DNA from: Pseudobutyrivibrio sp. 49
GTDB lineage: Bacteria; Bacillota; Clostridia; Lachnospirales; Lachnospiraceae
Reading direction: 5' to 3'
Assembly (NCBI RefSeq): GCF_900100545.1
Contig: NZ_FNDP01000008.1
Span: 1-64,000, forward strand
Length of the DNA stretch: 64,000 bases
The notes under the pieces were generated by a model. The model saw nothing but the letters and a program-made list of their open reading frames with translations. It had not been told where the DNA came from and ran no database searches. A program made the translations under genes and the position numbers. This document shows positions 37,552 to 46,819 of this stretch, piece after piece (positions within the stretch are counted from its first letter, which is position 1; each line of letters opens with the position of its first letter).

Positions 37552-38085
37552 CTACAAAATCAACTCACTATCACGAACCGTTAAATACTTATTCGCCCCT
37601 TCACTATAGGTATCAAACGTACCTGAGATTGTGATGAAGTCTCCCTCCTTCGGGTAATCCTCCTGAGTATATTTTTCCTCATCCAAGGTGAACTCAAGCC
37701 CTTGGGCACAGCACTGGGTTGCATCTTTAATTATACAAGCATAATAGACTTTACCTGTTTTTTCATCTGTATATATAGAACAAGTGCCCTCCATTTTGAC
37801 CTTTTCACCTATATATACCTCTGGTTCCATTACCATGTTGTAAACTTCTGAGTATACAAAGGTAGCTGAGAGAACTGTCAAATCAATATCTACTGAGGGG
37901 TCACCTTTCAGCTCTTCTTCAGCTGGGTCTTCCTCAGGCTCTTCTTCCACTGGAGTATCATCAGCAGCTTCTTCAACAACCTGATTTTCCTCTACATCAG
38001 ATGCACTCTTAGAATTATCCGCACCAGAGCATGCTATAAAACATAAAGCCTGTAATATGATTCCTAATAAAATAATCTTCTTCAT
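37552..38085 (-). CDS. Lipoprotein with an acidic linker and OB-like domain, zinc locus
   Basis: A 177-residue lipoprotein (FIAC, Cys19). A stretch of about 45 mostly acidic residues (VEENQVVEEAADDTPVEEEP) precedes a domain of about 105 residues. That domain has alternating beta-like strands (EVYIGEKVKMEGTCSIYTDE, GDFITISGTFDTYSEG) and a Cys-Cys pair in DATQCCAQGLEF. The pattern resembles OB-fold domains found in proteins next to zinc importers. It is last in the operon after znuB, 6 nt away. A role in zinc capture or delivery is inferred from position only. Confidence 0.6.
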   Translation of the reverse strand: MKKIILLGIILQALCFIACSGADNSKSASDVEENQVVEEAADDTPVEEEPEEDPAEEELKGDPSVDIDLTVLSATFVYSEVYNMVMEPEVYIGEKVKMEGTCSIYTDEKTGKVYYACIIKDATQCCAQGLEFTLDEEKYTQEDYPKEGDFITISGTFDTYSEGANKYLTVRDSELIL

Positions 38086-38091
38086 CAGCTA

Positions 38092-38925
38092 TTACCCCCT
38101 AACTTTACCTAGCAAGTAACATGCTAAAAACAAAACTACATCTGCTGTTACAATAGTTGAACCTACAGGAGTACCAGCAAGAATAGAAATTATAATTCCA
38201 AACAGTGCACAAACGACTGATGAAATAGCTGAGAAAACTATTACCGCCCTAAAACTTTTTAAAACACTCATAGCTGAGAGAGCTGGAAAAATTACCAGTG
38301 CTGATATGAGTAATGAACCAACTAAATTCATAGCGAGCACGATAATCACAGCAATGATTGTAGCAACAAGGAAATTGTAAGCCTTCACATTAGTCCCTAC
38401 TGCTATGGCAAAATTTTCATCAAAGGTAACCGCAAAAATTCTGTTGTAAAAAAGGATGAAAATGCCCACAACTATCACTGACATTATTCCACTAATCCAC
38501 ACCTCTTCTTTGGTAAGTGTCAATATTGATGTAGAGCCAAAAAGAGTTGAACAAACATCTCCAGAAATATTAGAAGAAACTGGAAATACATTCATCAACA
38601 TATAGCCAAATGCCAATGCTCCAACAGAAATCATGGCAATGGCCGCATCACCCTTAAACTTGGTATTATTACCATTTTTCAGCAAAAGAATGGCAGCAAG
38701 CACTGTAAAAGGAAGTACTATAATCATCTTATTTGTAAAGTTTAGTACTGCAGCAATAGACATAGCGCCAAAGGCCACATGTGATAAACCATCTCCAATA
38801 TAAGAATATCTCTTAAGTACAAGGGTGACTCCCAACAATGATGAGCAAAGCGCAATCAATACTCCAACAATAATCGCATATCTGACGAAAGGATACTGCA
38901 GATACATAAAAAGCATTTCTAACAT
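38092..38925 (-). CDS. znuB: Zinc/manganese ABC transporter permease, ZnuB type
   Basis: A 277-residue polytopic membrane protein of the ABC-3 family, with about eight membrane segments. LVLKRYSYIGDGLSHVAFGA is the typical ABC-3 signature in the first third. It overlaps the ATPase gene by 7 nt. Zinc is the likeliest substrate because the binding-protein remnant is of AdcA/ZnuA type; manganese is the alternative. Confidence 0.88.
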   Translation of the reverse strand: MLEMLFMYLQYPFVRYAIIVGVLIALCSSLLGVTLVLKRYSYIGDGLSHVAFGAMSIAAVLNFTNKMIIVLPFTVLAAILLLKNGNNTKFKGDAAIAMISVGALAFGYMLMNVFPVSSNISGDVCSTLFGSTSILTLTKEEVWISGIMSVIVVGIFILFYNRIFAVTFDENFAIAVGTNVKAYNFLVATIIAVIIVLAMNLVGSLLISALVIFPALSAMSVLKSFRAVIVFSAISSVVCALFGIIISILAGTPVGSTIVTADVVLFLACYLLGKVRG

Positions 38926-39587
38926 GTACTTACACCTCCCTGCACAGAAATGGTTTCTGGAATCTGATTCACATCAAATATCGTATTTGCGAATTTTTTC
39001 ACATTGGCAATATCGTGACTTATCATAATTATTGTCAATCCTTCATCATTAAGCTGCTTTATCATCCTATACATTTCTTCTGTTGCTTCCGGATCAAGAC
39101 CAGCTACAGGCTCATCCAAAATCAAAACCTGTTTTGTGGCACAAAGAGCTCTTGCCAGAAGAACTCTTTGTTGCTGTCCTCCTGACAGTTCCCTGTAGCA
39201 ACGTTTTGCCAGATGTCCTATCCCCATTCGCTCTATATTTTTCAGTGCCATTTCCTTTTGACTCTTTGAATAGAAGAATTTATGTGCCAAGCCATTTTGG
39301 CAGCCTGAAAGAACAATCTCAAATACTGATGCTGGAAAATCACGCTGAACATCAGACTGCTGTGGTAAATATCCTACAGCAGTCTTAGTAAAACCATCTC
39401 CATAATTCAATTCGCCTGAAATAGGAGGAATGAGCCCCACAATTGTTCTAAGCAGAGTTGTCTTTCCTGAGCCATTCTCTCCCACAATACAGAAATAGTC
39501 CCCAACATTTACCTCAAAGTTAACATTTTGAAGTACAGCCTTTCCTTCATAACCAACCGCCAAATCCTTTGCTGATAATACAATCAT
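38919..39587 (-). CDS. znuC: Zinc/manganese ABC transporter ATPase, ZnuC type
   Basis: A 222-residue ATPase with Walker A GENGSGKTTLLRT (about 36), Q-loop in GYLPQQSDVQRDFPASVFEI, signature LSGGQQQRVLLARAL (about 138), Walker B VLILDEPVAGLDP (about 158) and the switch His in IMISHD. It lies between the broken binding-protein gene and the permease gene. Confidence 0.9.
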   Translation of the reverse strand: MIVLSAKDLAVGYEGKAVLQNVNFEVNVGDYFCIVGENGSGKTTLLRTIVGLIPPISGELNYGDGFTKTAVGYLPQQSDVQRDFPASVFEIVLSGCQNGLAHKFFYSKSQKEMALKNIERMGIGHLAKRCYRELSGGQQQRVLLARALCATKQVLILDEPVAGLDPEATEEMYRMIKQLNDEGLTIIMISHDIANVKKFANTIFDVNQIPETISVQGGVSTC

Positions 39588-39596
39588 TTTTATTTC

Positions 39597-40450
39597 TTAC
39601 CTCAATGCTTCCTTTAATACTTCCAAATTGCTTTCCATAATACTTATGTAAGAAGCCCCTCCTGCAACATCCTGGCTTGTAGTAGCCTGCATTGAATCCA
39701 TAGCCAAGACTATTGCATCCTTGTTTGCAGTGTTTTGAATTATCGTATTTGCGATTTTTCCATCAGATTTTTCTATTGTAAGCACAGTATTCAAATCTAA
39801 TTCATCTACCTTCTTTGAAAGGAAAGCAACAGTCTCAAAGCTTGCTTCTGTCTCTGCAGAACATCCTACAAATGCTGCATAATAGTTAAGACCATAGTCA
39901 TCAACCAAATATCTGAATGGAAATCTGTCTCCAAAAAGTAATGTATCCTTACTTGCATCAGCTACTGCTGCAGTGTATTTTTCATCTAAATCTGCAAGCT
40001 TTGCAATGTAAGAATCTGCATTTGAAGAGTATGTCTGACTATTTGGGGCATCTATCTCTGAAAGCTTTTCTGCAATTACCTTCACTAGCGTTTGTGCATT
40101 CTTTAGAGAAAGCCAAACATGCTCATCGATTTCAGGCCCTTCTTCCTCTTCTCCCTCTTCTCCTTCTTCTTCCTCTTCTTCAGCTTCCATACCTTCAACA
40201 ACCTCTTCTTCCTTAAGGCTGCTCTCTCCCAAAGCATCTAAAAGGTTGATAACAACCATATCTGGATTAACAGACTCTTTAAGGGCATCCTCAACCCACT
40301 CATCTGATTCTCAGTAATCTCTGAAGACTGAGCATTGCCACATCCAATTACACTTCCTGCCAAAATGACTGCAGTAAATAGAAGAGTCATAATTCTACGA
40401 TTCTTTGTAAATAGTCTTTTAGTAAAAACATTCGATATTAAATTTTTCAT
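39597..40450 (-). pseudogene. znuA: Zinc-binding lipoprotein znuA/adcA, broken by an out-of-frame internal deletion
   Basis: The 5' frame starts at 40450 with a lipoprotein signal (VIGC, Cys37) and NAQSSEITE, then runs out of frame. The other frame picks up as ESDEWVEDALKESVNPDMVV and continues to the stop at 39597 with DEHVWLSLKNA and FGDRFPFRYLVDDYGLNY, typical of ZnuA/AdcA. The missing part is the first lobe with the first metal-binding His, perhaps 60-80 residues. The metal-binding loop that is normally His-rich is here almost all Glu (EAEEEEEEGEEGEEEEGPE). The protein cannot be made intact unless the sequence is in error. Confidence 0.8.
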
Positions 40451-40531
40451 TTTTGGATCCTTTCATGCTAATTATCAATTTCATGCAACACAAATAAGAC
40501 CTGAGCTATCAGGCCTGAAAATAAGCATTTT

Positions 40532-40840
40532 TCAAGAATCTAATCTAACCTTTTGTGAAACTAATGTAGTCTGAACAGACTGATATTTATAATCTAAGCT
40601 TACAGTAAATAGCTGCACTAAAACAGCCGCATATAATACTGCAACTATAAGACCAGTGCCAAGTGACTTAAGACTGCTCTCACACTGAGCAAGCATTGAA
40701 CATATAGGACAATCTGCACTATCATTACAATGATGATTGACATGTCCTGAAGAATACGCAACTGAAAAAAGCATCACAAAGATAGTAGCTACAAGGGCTA
40801 CCATAGATATTATTCTGCTGTGAGACTTATTCATATACAT
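40532..40840 (-). CDS. Small membrane protein with a His/Cys cluster
   Basis: A 102-residue protein with two membrane segments. Between them on the probable outer face lies HVNHHCNDSADCPICSMLAQ, rich in His and Cys and so able to bind metal. The start at 40840 follows AAGG; a TTG at 40858 has no proper RBS. It is the first gene upstream of the znuA remnant, 81 nt away, and likely belongs to the zinc locus. I do not recognise a characterised family. Confidence 0.6.
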   Translation of the reverse strand: MYMNKSHSRIISMVALVATIFVMLFSVAYSSGHVNHHCNDSADCPICSMLAQCESSLKSLGTGLIVAVLYAAVLVQLFTVSLDYKYQSVQTTLVSQKVRLDS

Positions 40841-40942
40841 GCAAATATCCTTTTTCAAAAAATTAACGTCATAGAAATCATAGATAAAAATTTTTCATTT
40901 GTCAAAGAATAATTACCCCTCGGCAGCGTAAATTTGTACCAA

Positions 40943-41003
40943 ATATGCGGCAATATAAAACAGATATTTAACCAACAGAATGCTGCTTTATATTGCCGAA
41001 TAT
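40943..41003 (+). promoter_or_regulatory. Long inverted repeat at the promoter of the Fic gene
   Basis: ATATGCGGCAATATAAA (40943-40959) and TTTATATTGCCGAATAT (40987-41003) are complementary except for one base. The right arm ends 2 nt before the TATAAT box (41006-41011). The centre-to-centre distance of 44 bp is about four DNA turns, which suits cooperative binding by one protein. The Fic protein itself carries an N-terminal DNA-binding region and may autoregulate. Confidence 0.65.
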
Positions 41004-41050
41004 GTTATAATTATTCCATAAAGATAATTAATGAACTTTCGGAGAAGCAT

Positions 41051-41947
41051 ATGATTTATATTGATGTTACAGAAGCCGCAAATAAATGGAATATATCAGA
41101 ACGTAGTGTAAGAAATTATTGTAATGCTGGGAGAATCCCTGGAGCAGTAATACAAAATGGTTCGTGGGCTATCCCTTCGGATGCTGAAAAACCAGCAAGA
41201 AAGCAAAGAGCTGGAAAACTTCCGACAGATCTTCTTTCACGCTTAAAAATAGAAAAGGACGCAGGAATCACGGGTGGAATATATCACAAAATTCAGATTG
41301 AATTAACATATAATTCCAACCATATAGAAGGAAGTCGCCTTACACACGATGAAACAAGATACATATACGAGACAAACACAATAGGCGTAGAGAAAGATAC
41401 TATTAATGTCGATGATATTGTGGAAACAGTCAATCATTTCCGCTGTATAGATCTTGCTATTGAACAGGCAAATTATGCACTTAGCGAGAGTTTTATTAAG
41501 CAATTACATCTTGTTCTCAAATCGGGCACTTCTGACAGTAGAAAACCTTGGTTTGCTGTAGGCGATTACAAAAGACTCGCCAACGAGGTTGGAGGATTAG
41601 AAACTGTTTCTCCTGAAAATGTTCCAAATTCCATGAAAGAACTTATTAAGACATATAATAAAGACAAGATAAAATCCATAAATGACATAATCGAATTTCA
41701 CTATCAGTTTGAAAAAATCCATCCATTTCAAGATGGAAATGGACGAATTGGGCGACTTATCATGTTCAAAGAATGTCTTAGAAATGGAATTACTCCGTTT
41801 ATAATTGAAGACGATATAAAAGAGTTTTACTATAGAGGTCTGAAAGAATGGAATAATGAAAAAGGTTATCTCACCGATACCATTCTCTCATGCCAAGATC
41901 GATTTAAGAAGTACATGGATTATTATGGTTTAAAGTATAATGACTAA
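41051..41947 (+). CDS. Fic-family protein with N-terminal helix-turn-helix
   Basis: A 298-residue protein. The ATG at 41051 follows CGGAG; the longer frame crosses the promoter. Residues 1-55 (VTEAANKWNISERSVRNYCN then GRIPGA and WAIP) form a MerR/excisionase-like DNA-binding helix-turn-helix. The Fic core has HPFQDGNGRIGR, the complete catalytic motif for AMP transfer, with the flap upstream. SNHIEG at about 96-101 matches the (S/T)xxxE(G/N) inhibitory helix, so it is probably self-inhibited. No separate antitoxin gene is present. Target unknown. Confidence 0.88.
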   Translation: MIYIDVTEAANKWNISERSVRNYCNAGRIPGAVIQNGSWAIPSDAEKPARKQRAGKLPTDLLSRLKIEKDAGITGGIYHKIQIELTYNSNHIEGSRLTHDETRYIYETNTIGVEKDTINVDDIVETVNHFRCIDLAIEQANYALSESFIKQLHLVLKSGTSDSRKPWFAVGDYKRLANEVGGLETVSPENVPNSMKELIKTYNKDKIKSINDIIEFHYQFEKIHPFQDGNGRIGRLIMFKECLRNGITPFIIEDDIKEFYYRGLKEWNNEKGYLTDTILSCQDRFKKYMDYYGLKYND

Positions 41948-41961
41948 ATAAATGCGGTTAC

Positions 41962-41995
41962 AAAGGACAGGTATAATGTAAATCCCTGTCCTTTT
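41962..41995 (+). terminator. Terminator of the Fic gene
   Basis: AAAGGACAGG (41962-41971) and CCTGTCCTTT (41985-41994) form a 10-bp stem, followed by TT. The stop codon is 15 nt upstream. Confidence 0.85.
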
Positions 41996-42164
41996 TGGCA
42001 CCACAAATTCCCTATCTTATAAAAACTCAGAGAAAATAGCAATGGATTTTTTCTCAATGAGCAAGCCCTTTTTGTTGCCAATTTCTAGCCGATAATCAAT
42101 CCACACTCTAAACGAAGTTCTCTAGCGTATCATTTACAGGATTAAGCATCTTCTATTTTGGTCC

Positions 42165-42210
42165 AAAAAAATCTGCTTTGAGCTCAATTGACCTAATCCC
42201 AGCCCAAAGC
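42165..42210 (-). terminator. Terminator of cooS with the stop codon in its loop
   Basis: On the minus strand GCTTTGGGCT (42210-42201) pairs with AGCTCAAAGC (42184-42175) with one G-U, followed by a T-run (42171-42165). The cooS stop codon (42193-42195) lies in the loop, so a ribosome finishing cooS would melt the stem. Confidence 0.65.
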
Positions 42211-44283
42211 TTTTCTCTTTTCCTTCATGTCATTTACAATCTGCTTCGCAAGCTCTACTGGGTCTGTATTTACGTTCATTGTAGAACCAAGCAAATCCTT
42301 TGTTCCATACTTTAAGAACTCGATGACATTCTTTGAGCCGTAGATTGGAGCCTCCACACAATGATATGAGCTGATACCATTAAGTCTGAAGCCAAGCGCT
42401 GCATCAATACCCTTTTCATTTCCCCACTCAGGTGATGAAAATGCAAATGGAAGCTCGTAAAGATTCTTTCCAAGCTCACCTGCAATTCCTGCAAAGATTC
42501 CTGTAGAACGGGTATTATCGATACACTCTCCCACGTGCCATACTGGTGGAAGATCTGGTTCTAAGAATTCTTTTAATGATTCTCCAGCCTTTTCCTTTCC
42601 TGAAACCGCACAGTAGCCAAGCTTCATTAGTGGGAAGGATGCACATCCATTAGTAATGATAAGTACGTTATTCTTAAGGAGCTCATCTGCCACATCAATG
42701 ATACACTTCTCATAAAGTACCTTTGGATTATTGCAGCCAACCATATTTACAACACCAAGAATCTGACCTGACTTAATAGCCTCTGCAAGTGGCTTCATGC
42801 TTCCAAATCTCTTGTGAATATACTCCACTGAAAATCCCACCTCTGCTTCCACCTCATATGGTGGGATGTATACAGGGATTTCCTTTCTATCTTCAAAGCT
42901 TTCGATGGCACGTCTAACAATCTTTTCCGCAAGCTCCTTTGTCTGACCAATATTGCTGTGATGATGGTCGTATTCATATCTTTCCGCACCTGGAAGTCGT
43001 GCTGAATCACTTGTAGTAACAACAACTGTTTTAAAGCACTTTGCCACATCCATAATTGATGGAAATACATCCTGCACATCTGCCACCCAAAGATCAAGTG
43101 CGCCTGTGCCAAGTACAAGCTCTGCTGAAACAGCATTTGAAAGTGGAATAACTCCGCTGTCTCTGTACATAGCTGAAAGTCCAGAGCAGCAAATACCGTA
43201 AAAACGAATTCCCTTTGCCCCCTTTTCCTTTGCAAGAGCAACTAAATCCTCTCTCTTACCAGCTGTCACTATCTGGCTAACAAGCGTTGGAAGATGTCCG
43301 TGAACTGCAATATTTACATAACCCTTTTCAAGAGCTCCAATATTTACCTTTGATGTAACTCTGTCACCAACACCAAATAATGAATCTGTTGCGAGGCTGG
43401 CACCTACTACACCTGAAAATGTAAAGGCAAGACCGCAGCGTAAGAACTGTTGCATAACGCTCTTCCAATCTCCATCTGTAGCACAGCCTGATTTATGATA
43501 AGCCTCAAATACTTCATGGTAAGCACTGATTGGTAGGATATCTAATTCCTCCCACACCTTCTGACGCTCTGGAAGTGCACAGGCTCTAATAGTTTTATAG
43601 TCATCTGGAACTGTTCTTGATAAATCCTCTAAAAGAACATCTGCCAAATCCTTTGCTACATTTTTAAGCTGTCTGTTCTTTTCTCTGATTCCAAATGCCT
43701 TGGCTGTGCTTCTGATTTTCTGTTCACCAAGAAGTGGAATATCAAGCTCACCTTCTGCTACTTTTTTAAGAGTAAGCATAACCTCACGGGCATGCATACC
43801 GTGCTGAGCTGCACCAGCAGCTGCTGAGCGAAGAAGATTTCTTGCAACAATCAAATCTGCATCTGCGCCGCACACACCCCTCTGAGCTTTTGCTGTAATA
43901 CGACATGGTCCCATATTACAAATTTTACAGCAGGTACCACAGAGACCAAAGTTACACTGAGGCTTCTGAGCATCAAATCTATCAAAGGCTGTATCAATTC
44001 CAAGCTGTTCCATTCTAAGAAGCATATCTCTTACTGCTGGGTCTGGAGTCTGGTCGATTACATCCTGCTTTGAAGGAAATGTCTTTCTATATTCCTGTAC
44101 CGCATTCATGTAGTCTCTTGTAAAATCCTCTGGACTGCTTTCTCCACCATGGTCGCTGGCTTTTAAAGTGACAGTAGGAATTCCATGCTCATCAAAACCT
44201 ATAAGATTTCTGTGTGAATGTATATGTTCAAGGCCATGTTTACCATGAGAATGTGAATGACTATGTTCATGTGTGTGACTCAT
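42193..44283 (-). CDS. cooS: Nickel-dependent carbon monoxide dehydrogenase catalytic subunit, His-rich N-terminus
   Basis: A 696-residue enzyme for CO/CO2 interconversion. The ATG at 44283 follows AAAGGGAG; a TTG further up overlaps that RBS. Seen: the FeS-cluster region FGLCGTCCKICNMGPCRI, the C-cluster His in AVHGHLPTLVSQ, and Cys ligands in YGICCSGL, NMVGCNN, TNGCASFP and HVGECIDN. An unusual leader of about 25 residues is full of His (HTHEHSHSHSHGKHGLEHIH), which could bind nickel. No CooC, CooF or acetyl-CoA synthase subunit is in the window. It is last in the operon after an SsuABC-type importer. Confidence 0.93.
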   Translation of the reverse strand: MSHTHEHSHSHSHGKHGLEHIHSHRNLIGFDEHGIPTVTLKASDHGGESSPEDFTRDYMNAVQEYRKTFPSKQDVIDQTPDPAVRDMLLRMEQLGIDTAFDRFDAQKPQCNFGLCGTCCKICNMGPCRITAKAQRGVCGADADLIVARNLLRSAAAGAAQHGMHAREVMLTLKKVAEGELDIPLLGEQKIRSTAKAFGIREKNRQLKNVAKDLADVLLEDLSRTVPDDYKTIRACALPERQKVWEELDILPISAYHEVFEAYHKSGCATDGDWKSVMQQFLRCGLAFTFSGVVGASLATDSLFGVGDRVTSKVNIGALEKGYVNIAVHGHLPTLVSQIVTAGKREDLVALAKEKGAKGIRFYGICCSGLSAMYRDSGVIPLSNAVSAELVLGTGALDLWVADVQDVFPSIMDVAKCFKTVVVTTSDSARLPGAERYEYDHHHSNIGQTKELAEKIVRRAIESFEDRKEIPVYIPPYEVEAEVGFSVEYIHKRFGSMKPLAEAIKSGQILGVVNMVGCNNPKVLYEKCIIDVADELLKNNVLIITNGCASFPLMKLGYCAVSGKEKAGESLKEFLEPDLPPVWHVGECIDNTRSTGIFAGIAGELGKNLYELPFAFSSPEWGNEKGIDAALGFRLNGISSYHCVEAPIYGSKNVIEFLKYGTKDLLGSTMNVNTDPVELAKQIVNDMKEKRKALGWD

Positions 44284-44299
44284 TTTATTTCTCCCTTTA

Positions 44300-45073
44300 C
44301 TAAATGTTGTACTCAATATTTTCTTCCGTCTTCATGTTCAATAAGTCAAATATCTTATCTCTTACTAATAAGAAATCTCCGCTGGTTCTGTCTCTGAAAT
44401 GATGAAGCGGAACTGTAATAACCCCCTTTACTTTGCCTGGATTAGGTGTCATTACAACAATTCTGTCAGCTAAATAAACCGCTTCATCTATATCGTGAGT
44501 GACGAAGATAATCGTCTTCTTTTCATTTTTACAAATATCTAAAATATCATCCTGAAGCTTCATTCTGGTGATAGCATCAAGAGCACCAAATGGCTCATCC
44601 ATGAAGATGATATCTGGCTCCACAGCAAGGGCTCTTGCTATTGCCACTCTTTGCTTCATACCACCTGAAAGCTGTCTTGGGAAGCTGTTTGCAAAATCCT
44701 CAAGCTTTACAAGTTTAAGGTACTCTAAAGCTTTTTCTCTTCTGGTCTTCTTTTCAATCCCTTGAGCTTCAAGTCCAAGCTCTACATTTTTCACAACTGT
44801 GCGCCATGGTAAAAGCCCGTAGTTTTGAAAGATAGTTACATTCTTTGTACTTGGAGCTTTAACCTCTTTTCCATCAATTTGAACACTTCCATGATTCGCC
44901 AAATCAAAACCTGCTATGGCATTAAGTAATGTACTCTTTCCACATCCTGACGGGCCAAGCAGACAAATGAATTCTCCCTTTTCTATATCAAGATTTACCT
45001 CTGACAGGGCTGTGAATTCTATGCCATTTTCCACAAAAGTCTTTCCTGCATTTTCTATATGAATATATGACAT
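44300..45073 (-). CDS. ABC transporter ATPase, SsuB/TauB/NrtD type
   Basis: A 257-residue ATPase with Walker A GPSGCGKST (about 40), signature [15 protein letters not shown] (about 139), Walker B IIFMDEPFGALD and the H-loop in FVTHDIDEA. Its start overlaps the permease stop (TAATG). The class energises import of sulfonates, taurine, nitrate, thiamine precursors and similar compounds. The real substrate is unknown; the link with cooS suggests something tied to CODH, or to sulfur given the shared CCTA motif. Confidence 0.88.
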   Translation of the reverse strand: MSYIHIENAGKTFVENGIEFTALSEVNLDIEKGEFICLLGPSGCGKSTLLNAIAGFDLANHGSVQIDGKEVKAPSTKNVTIFQNYGLLPWRTVVKNVELGLEAQGIEKKTRREKALEYLKLVKLEDFANSFPRQLSGGMKQRVAIARALAVEPDIIFMDEPFGALDAITRMKLQDDILDICKNEKKTIIFVTHDIDEAVYLADRIVVMTPNPGKVKGVITVPLHHFRDRTSGDFLLVRDKIFDLLNMKTEENIEYNI

Positions 45074-45834
45074 TAGCTTTCACCTCCCCATGCTTTAAGA
45101 ATTCTCTTTTCTGCAAGTCCAATTAAGAAATCAAGTAATAATCCAATCAAGCCAATCACCAGGATTGTAGCAAGAAGAATATCTGCTCTGATGTTATTTC
45201 TGGCATCAATGATCTGATATCCAAGTCCTGACTGAGCACCTACCATTTCACCTGCCACAAGGAAAATCCATGCGCTTCCAAGAGCAAGATGTATCGCATT
45301 TGCTATCCCAGGAAATGCCGCTGGTAAAATCACCTTCCACATAAGTGCAGGCTGCTTGATTCCAAAGTTGTCAGATACCCTGAAATAGATGTCATCAATC
45401 TTTGAAACAGCAGATACTGTAGATAGCAAAACTGGGAAAAATGCAGCAATGAAAATAATTACAATGGCTGGCAAATCTCCAATACCAAAAAGAAGAACTA
45501 CAAAGGGCATCCACGCTGTTGGCGAAATTGGTCGTAGCAACTGCAAGGTTGGATTTATATAGTTAAATACCTTTGGCAGGCTTCCCAAAATCAATCCTAA
45601 GAACACTGCGATAATAACAGATAAGCCATAGCCTATTACAAATCTGTACATACTGGCTCCAATTGATGCAATAAGTGTTCCATCGACTATCATTTCCACC
45701 AAGGCCTGAAGTGCCATTAATGGTGATGGAAACAGAGCCTCACTATAATCACTTATCGTAAATGCGAATTGCCATATAGCAATTAATATTAGTATTGAAA
45801 CGATTACATACTTTAAAGAGATTAATCTTTTCAT
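45073..45834 (-). CDS. ABC transporter permease, SsuC/TauC type
   Basis: About 253 residues from the ATG at 45834, which has AAGGGG 5 nt upstream. An alternative ATG at 45855 overlaps the binding-protein stop and adds seven residues. It has six membrane segments and the docking loop in MWKVILPAAFPGIANAIHLA. It is second in the operon binding protein - permease - ATPase - cooS. Confidence 0.87.
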   Translation of the reverse strand: MKRLISLKYVIVSILILIAIWQFAFTISDYSEALFPSPLMALQALVEMIVDGTLIASIGASMYRFVIGYGLSVIIAVFLGLILGSLPKVFNYINPTLQLLRPISPTAWMPFVVLLFGIGDLPAIVIIFIAAFFPVLLSTVSAVSKIDDIYFRVSDNFGIKQPALMWKVILPAAFPGIANAIHLALGSAWIFLVAGEMVGAQSGLGYQIIDARNNIRADILLATILVIGLIGLLLDFLIGLAEKRILKAWGGES

Positions 45835-45854
45835 GCTTCCCCTTTTAGCCCCCA

Positions 45855-46781
45855 TTAAAAGTCACTTTTTACGAAATCAGCATATGCTGGTGGATTGTCT
45901 GAAAGACCATAAGACTTTACCTTCTCAGCAAGCTCGTTGTACTGCTCCTCTGTGATTGTCAAATCATCATAAGAAATCCACTTGAGAGAAATATCAAGAA
46001 CATCATCCTTCTGATTTAAATATTTCTGTGCAACTGCCTTTGCTGTATCTGCATCAAGATTGTTTCCTGCTGTCTTATAACCATCTACAAAAGCCTTTGC
46101 TGTATCTGCATGGTTGTCGATGAAATCATCTGTAAGAACTAAGGCGCAGCATACTGAATCCTCCCAAAGCTCCTCTGATGTATAAAGAACCTTTCCTGCT
46201 CCAATTGAAACACCCATAGCACCAAATGGCTCAGCCACGCAGTAGCCATCGATTGTTCCAGCAGCAAGAGCTGATGGCATCTCTGTAGGTGCAAGCTCTA
46301 CTACATTAATGTCATCAATTGTAAGTCCATTCTTTGCAAGAGCATCATTTACTAAAATGTTATGTGATGACTGGCGGTGTGGAATGGCAATTGTTCTGCC
46401 CTTTAAATCAGCTCCATCCTTCACATCATTTGAAACTATGATTACATTTCCATCTTTATGACCAAGGGCTACTGCCTTGATGCCAACTCCCTCTGCCTTT
46501 GATTTCATGGCAAGCTCGATGAGTACTGATGCACCATCTACCTGTCCTGAATTGAGTGCATCTAAAAGCTCTGGCCAAGAACCATATTTAACAAGCTCAA
46601 CTCTTACTTGATCATTGTTTGCAAGCTCCTCAGCTTCCTCCAATGCTGCAAGAGAATGAGTAATTGGAAGATAAGCAATCTTCACAGTTTCTGCTGATTC
46701 ACTTGCCTTGGCGCTACCGCAGCCCACAAGAGCAAATGATGAAATGATTAGTAATGTAGTTAATAGTATGTATTTTTTCAT
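45855..46781 (-). CDS. ABC transporter substrate-binding lipoprotein, SsuA/NMT1 type
   Basis: A 308-residue lipoprotein (FALVGC, Cys21). The ATG at 46781 follows GGAGG. Mature start KIAYLPITHSLAALEEAEEL, then VDGASVLIELAMKSKAEGVG and YCVAEPFGAMGVSIGAGK, typical of the NMT1/SsuA fold that binds nitrate, sulfonates, taurine, aromatics or thiamine precursors. It is first in the operon that ends with cooS, under the promoter at 46820-46865. The ligand cannot be assigned from sequence. Confidence 0.87.
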   Translation of the reverse strand: MKKYILLTTLLIISSFALVGCGSAKASESAETVKIAYLPITHSLAALEEAEELANNDQVRVELVKYGSWPELLDALNSGQVDGASVLIELAMKSKAEGVGIKAVALGHKDGNVIIVSNDVKDGADLKGRTIAIPHRQSSHNILVNDALAKNGLTIDDINVVELAPTEMPSALAAGTIDGYCVAEPFGAMGVSIGAGKVLYTSEELWEDSVCCALVLTDDFIDNHADTAKAFVDGYKTAGNNLDADTAKAVAQKYLNQKDDVLDISLKWISYDDLTITEEQYNELAEKVKSYGLSDNPPAYADFVKSDF

Positions 46782-46819
46782 GTTCTTATCCTCCACTTTA
46801 TCTCAATAAATTCCTATCG

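Noticed and set aside
40532-40858. TTG start at 40858 for the His/Cys membrane protein
   Set aside because: The ATG at 40840 has an AAGG at suitable spacing; the TTG lies upstream of that RBS.
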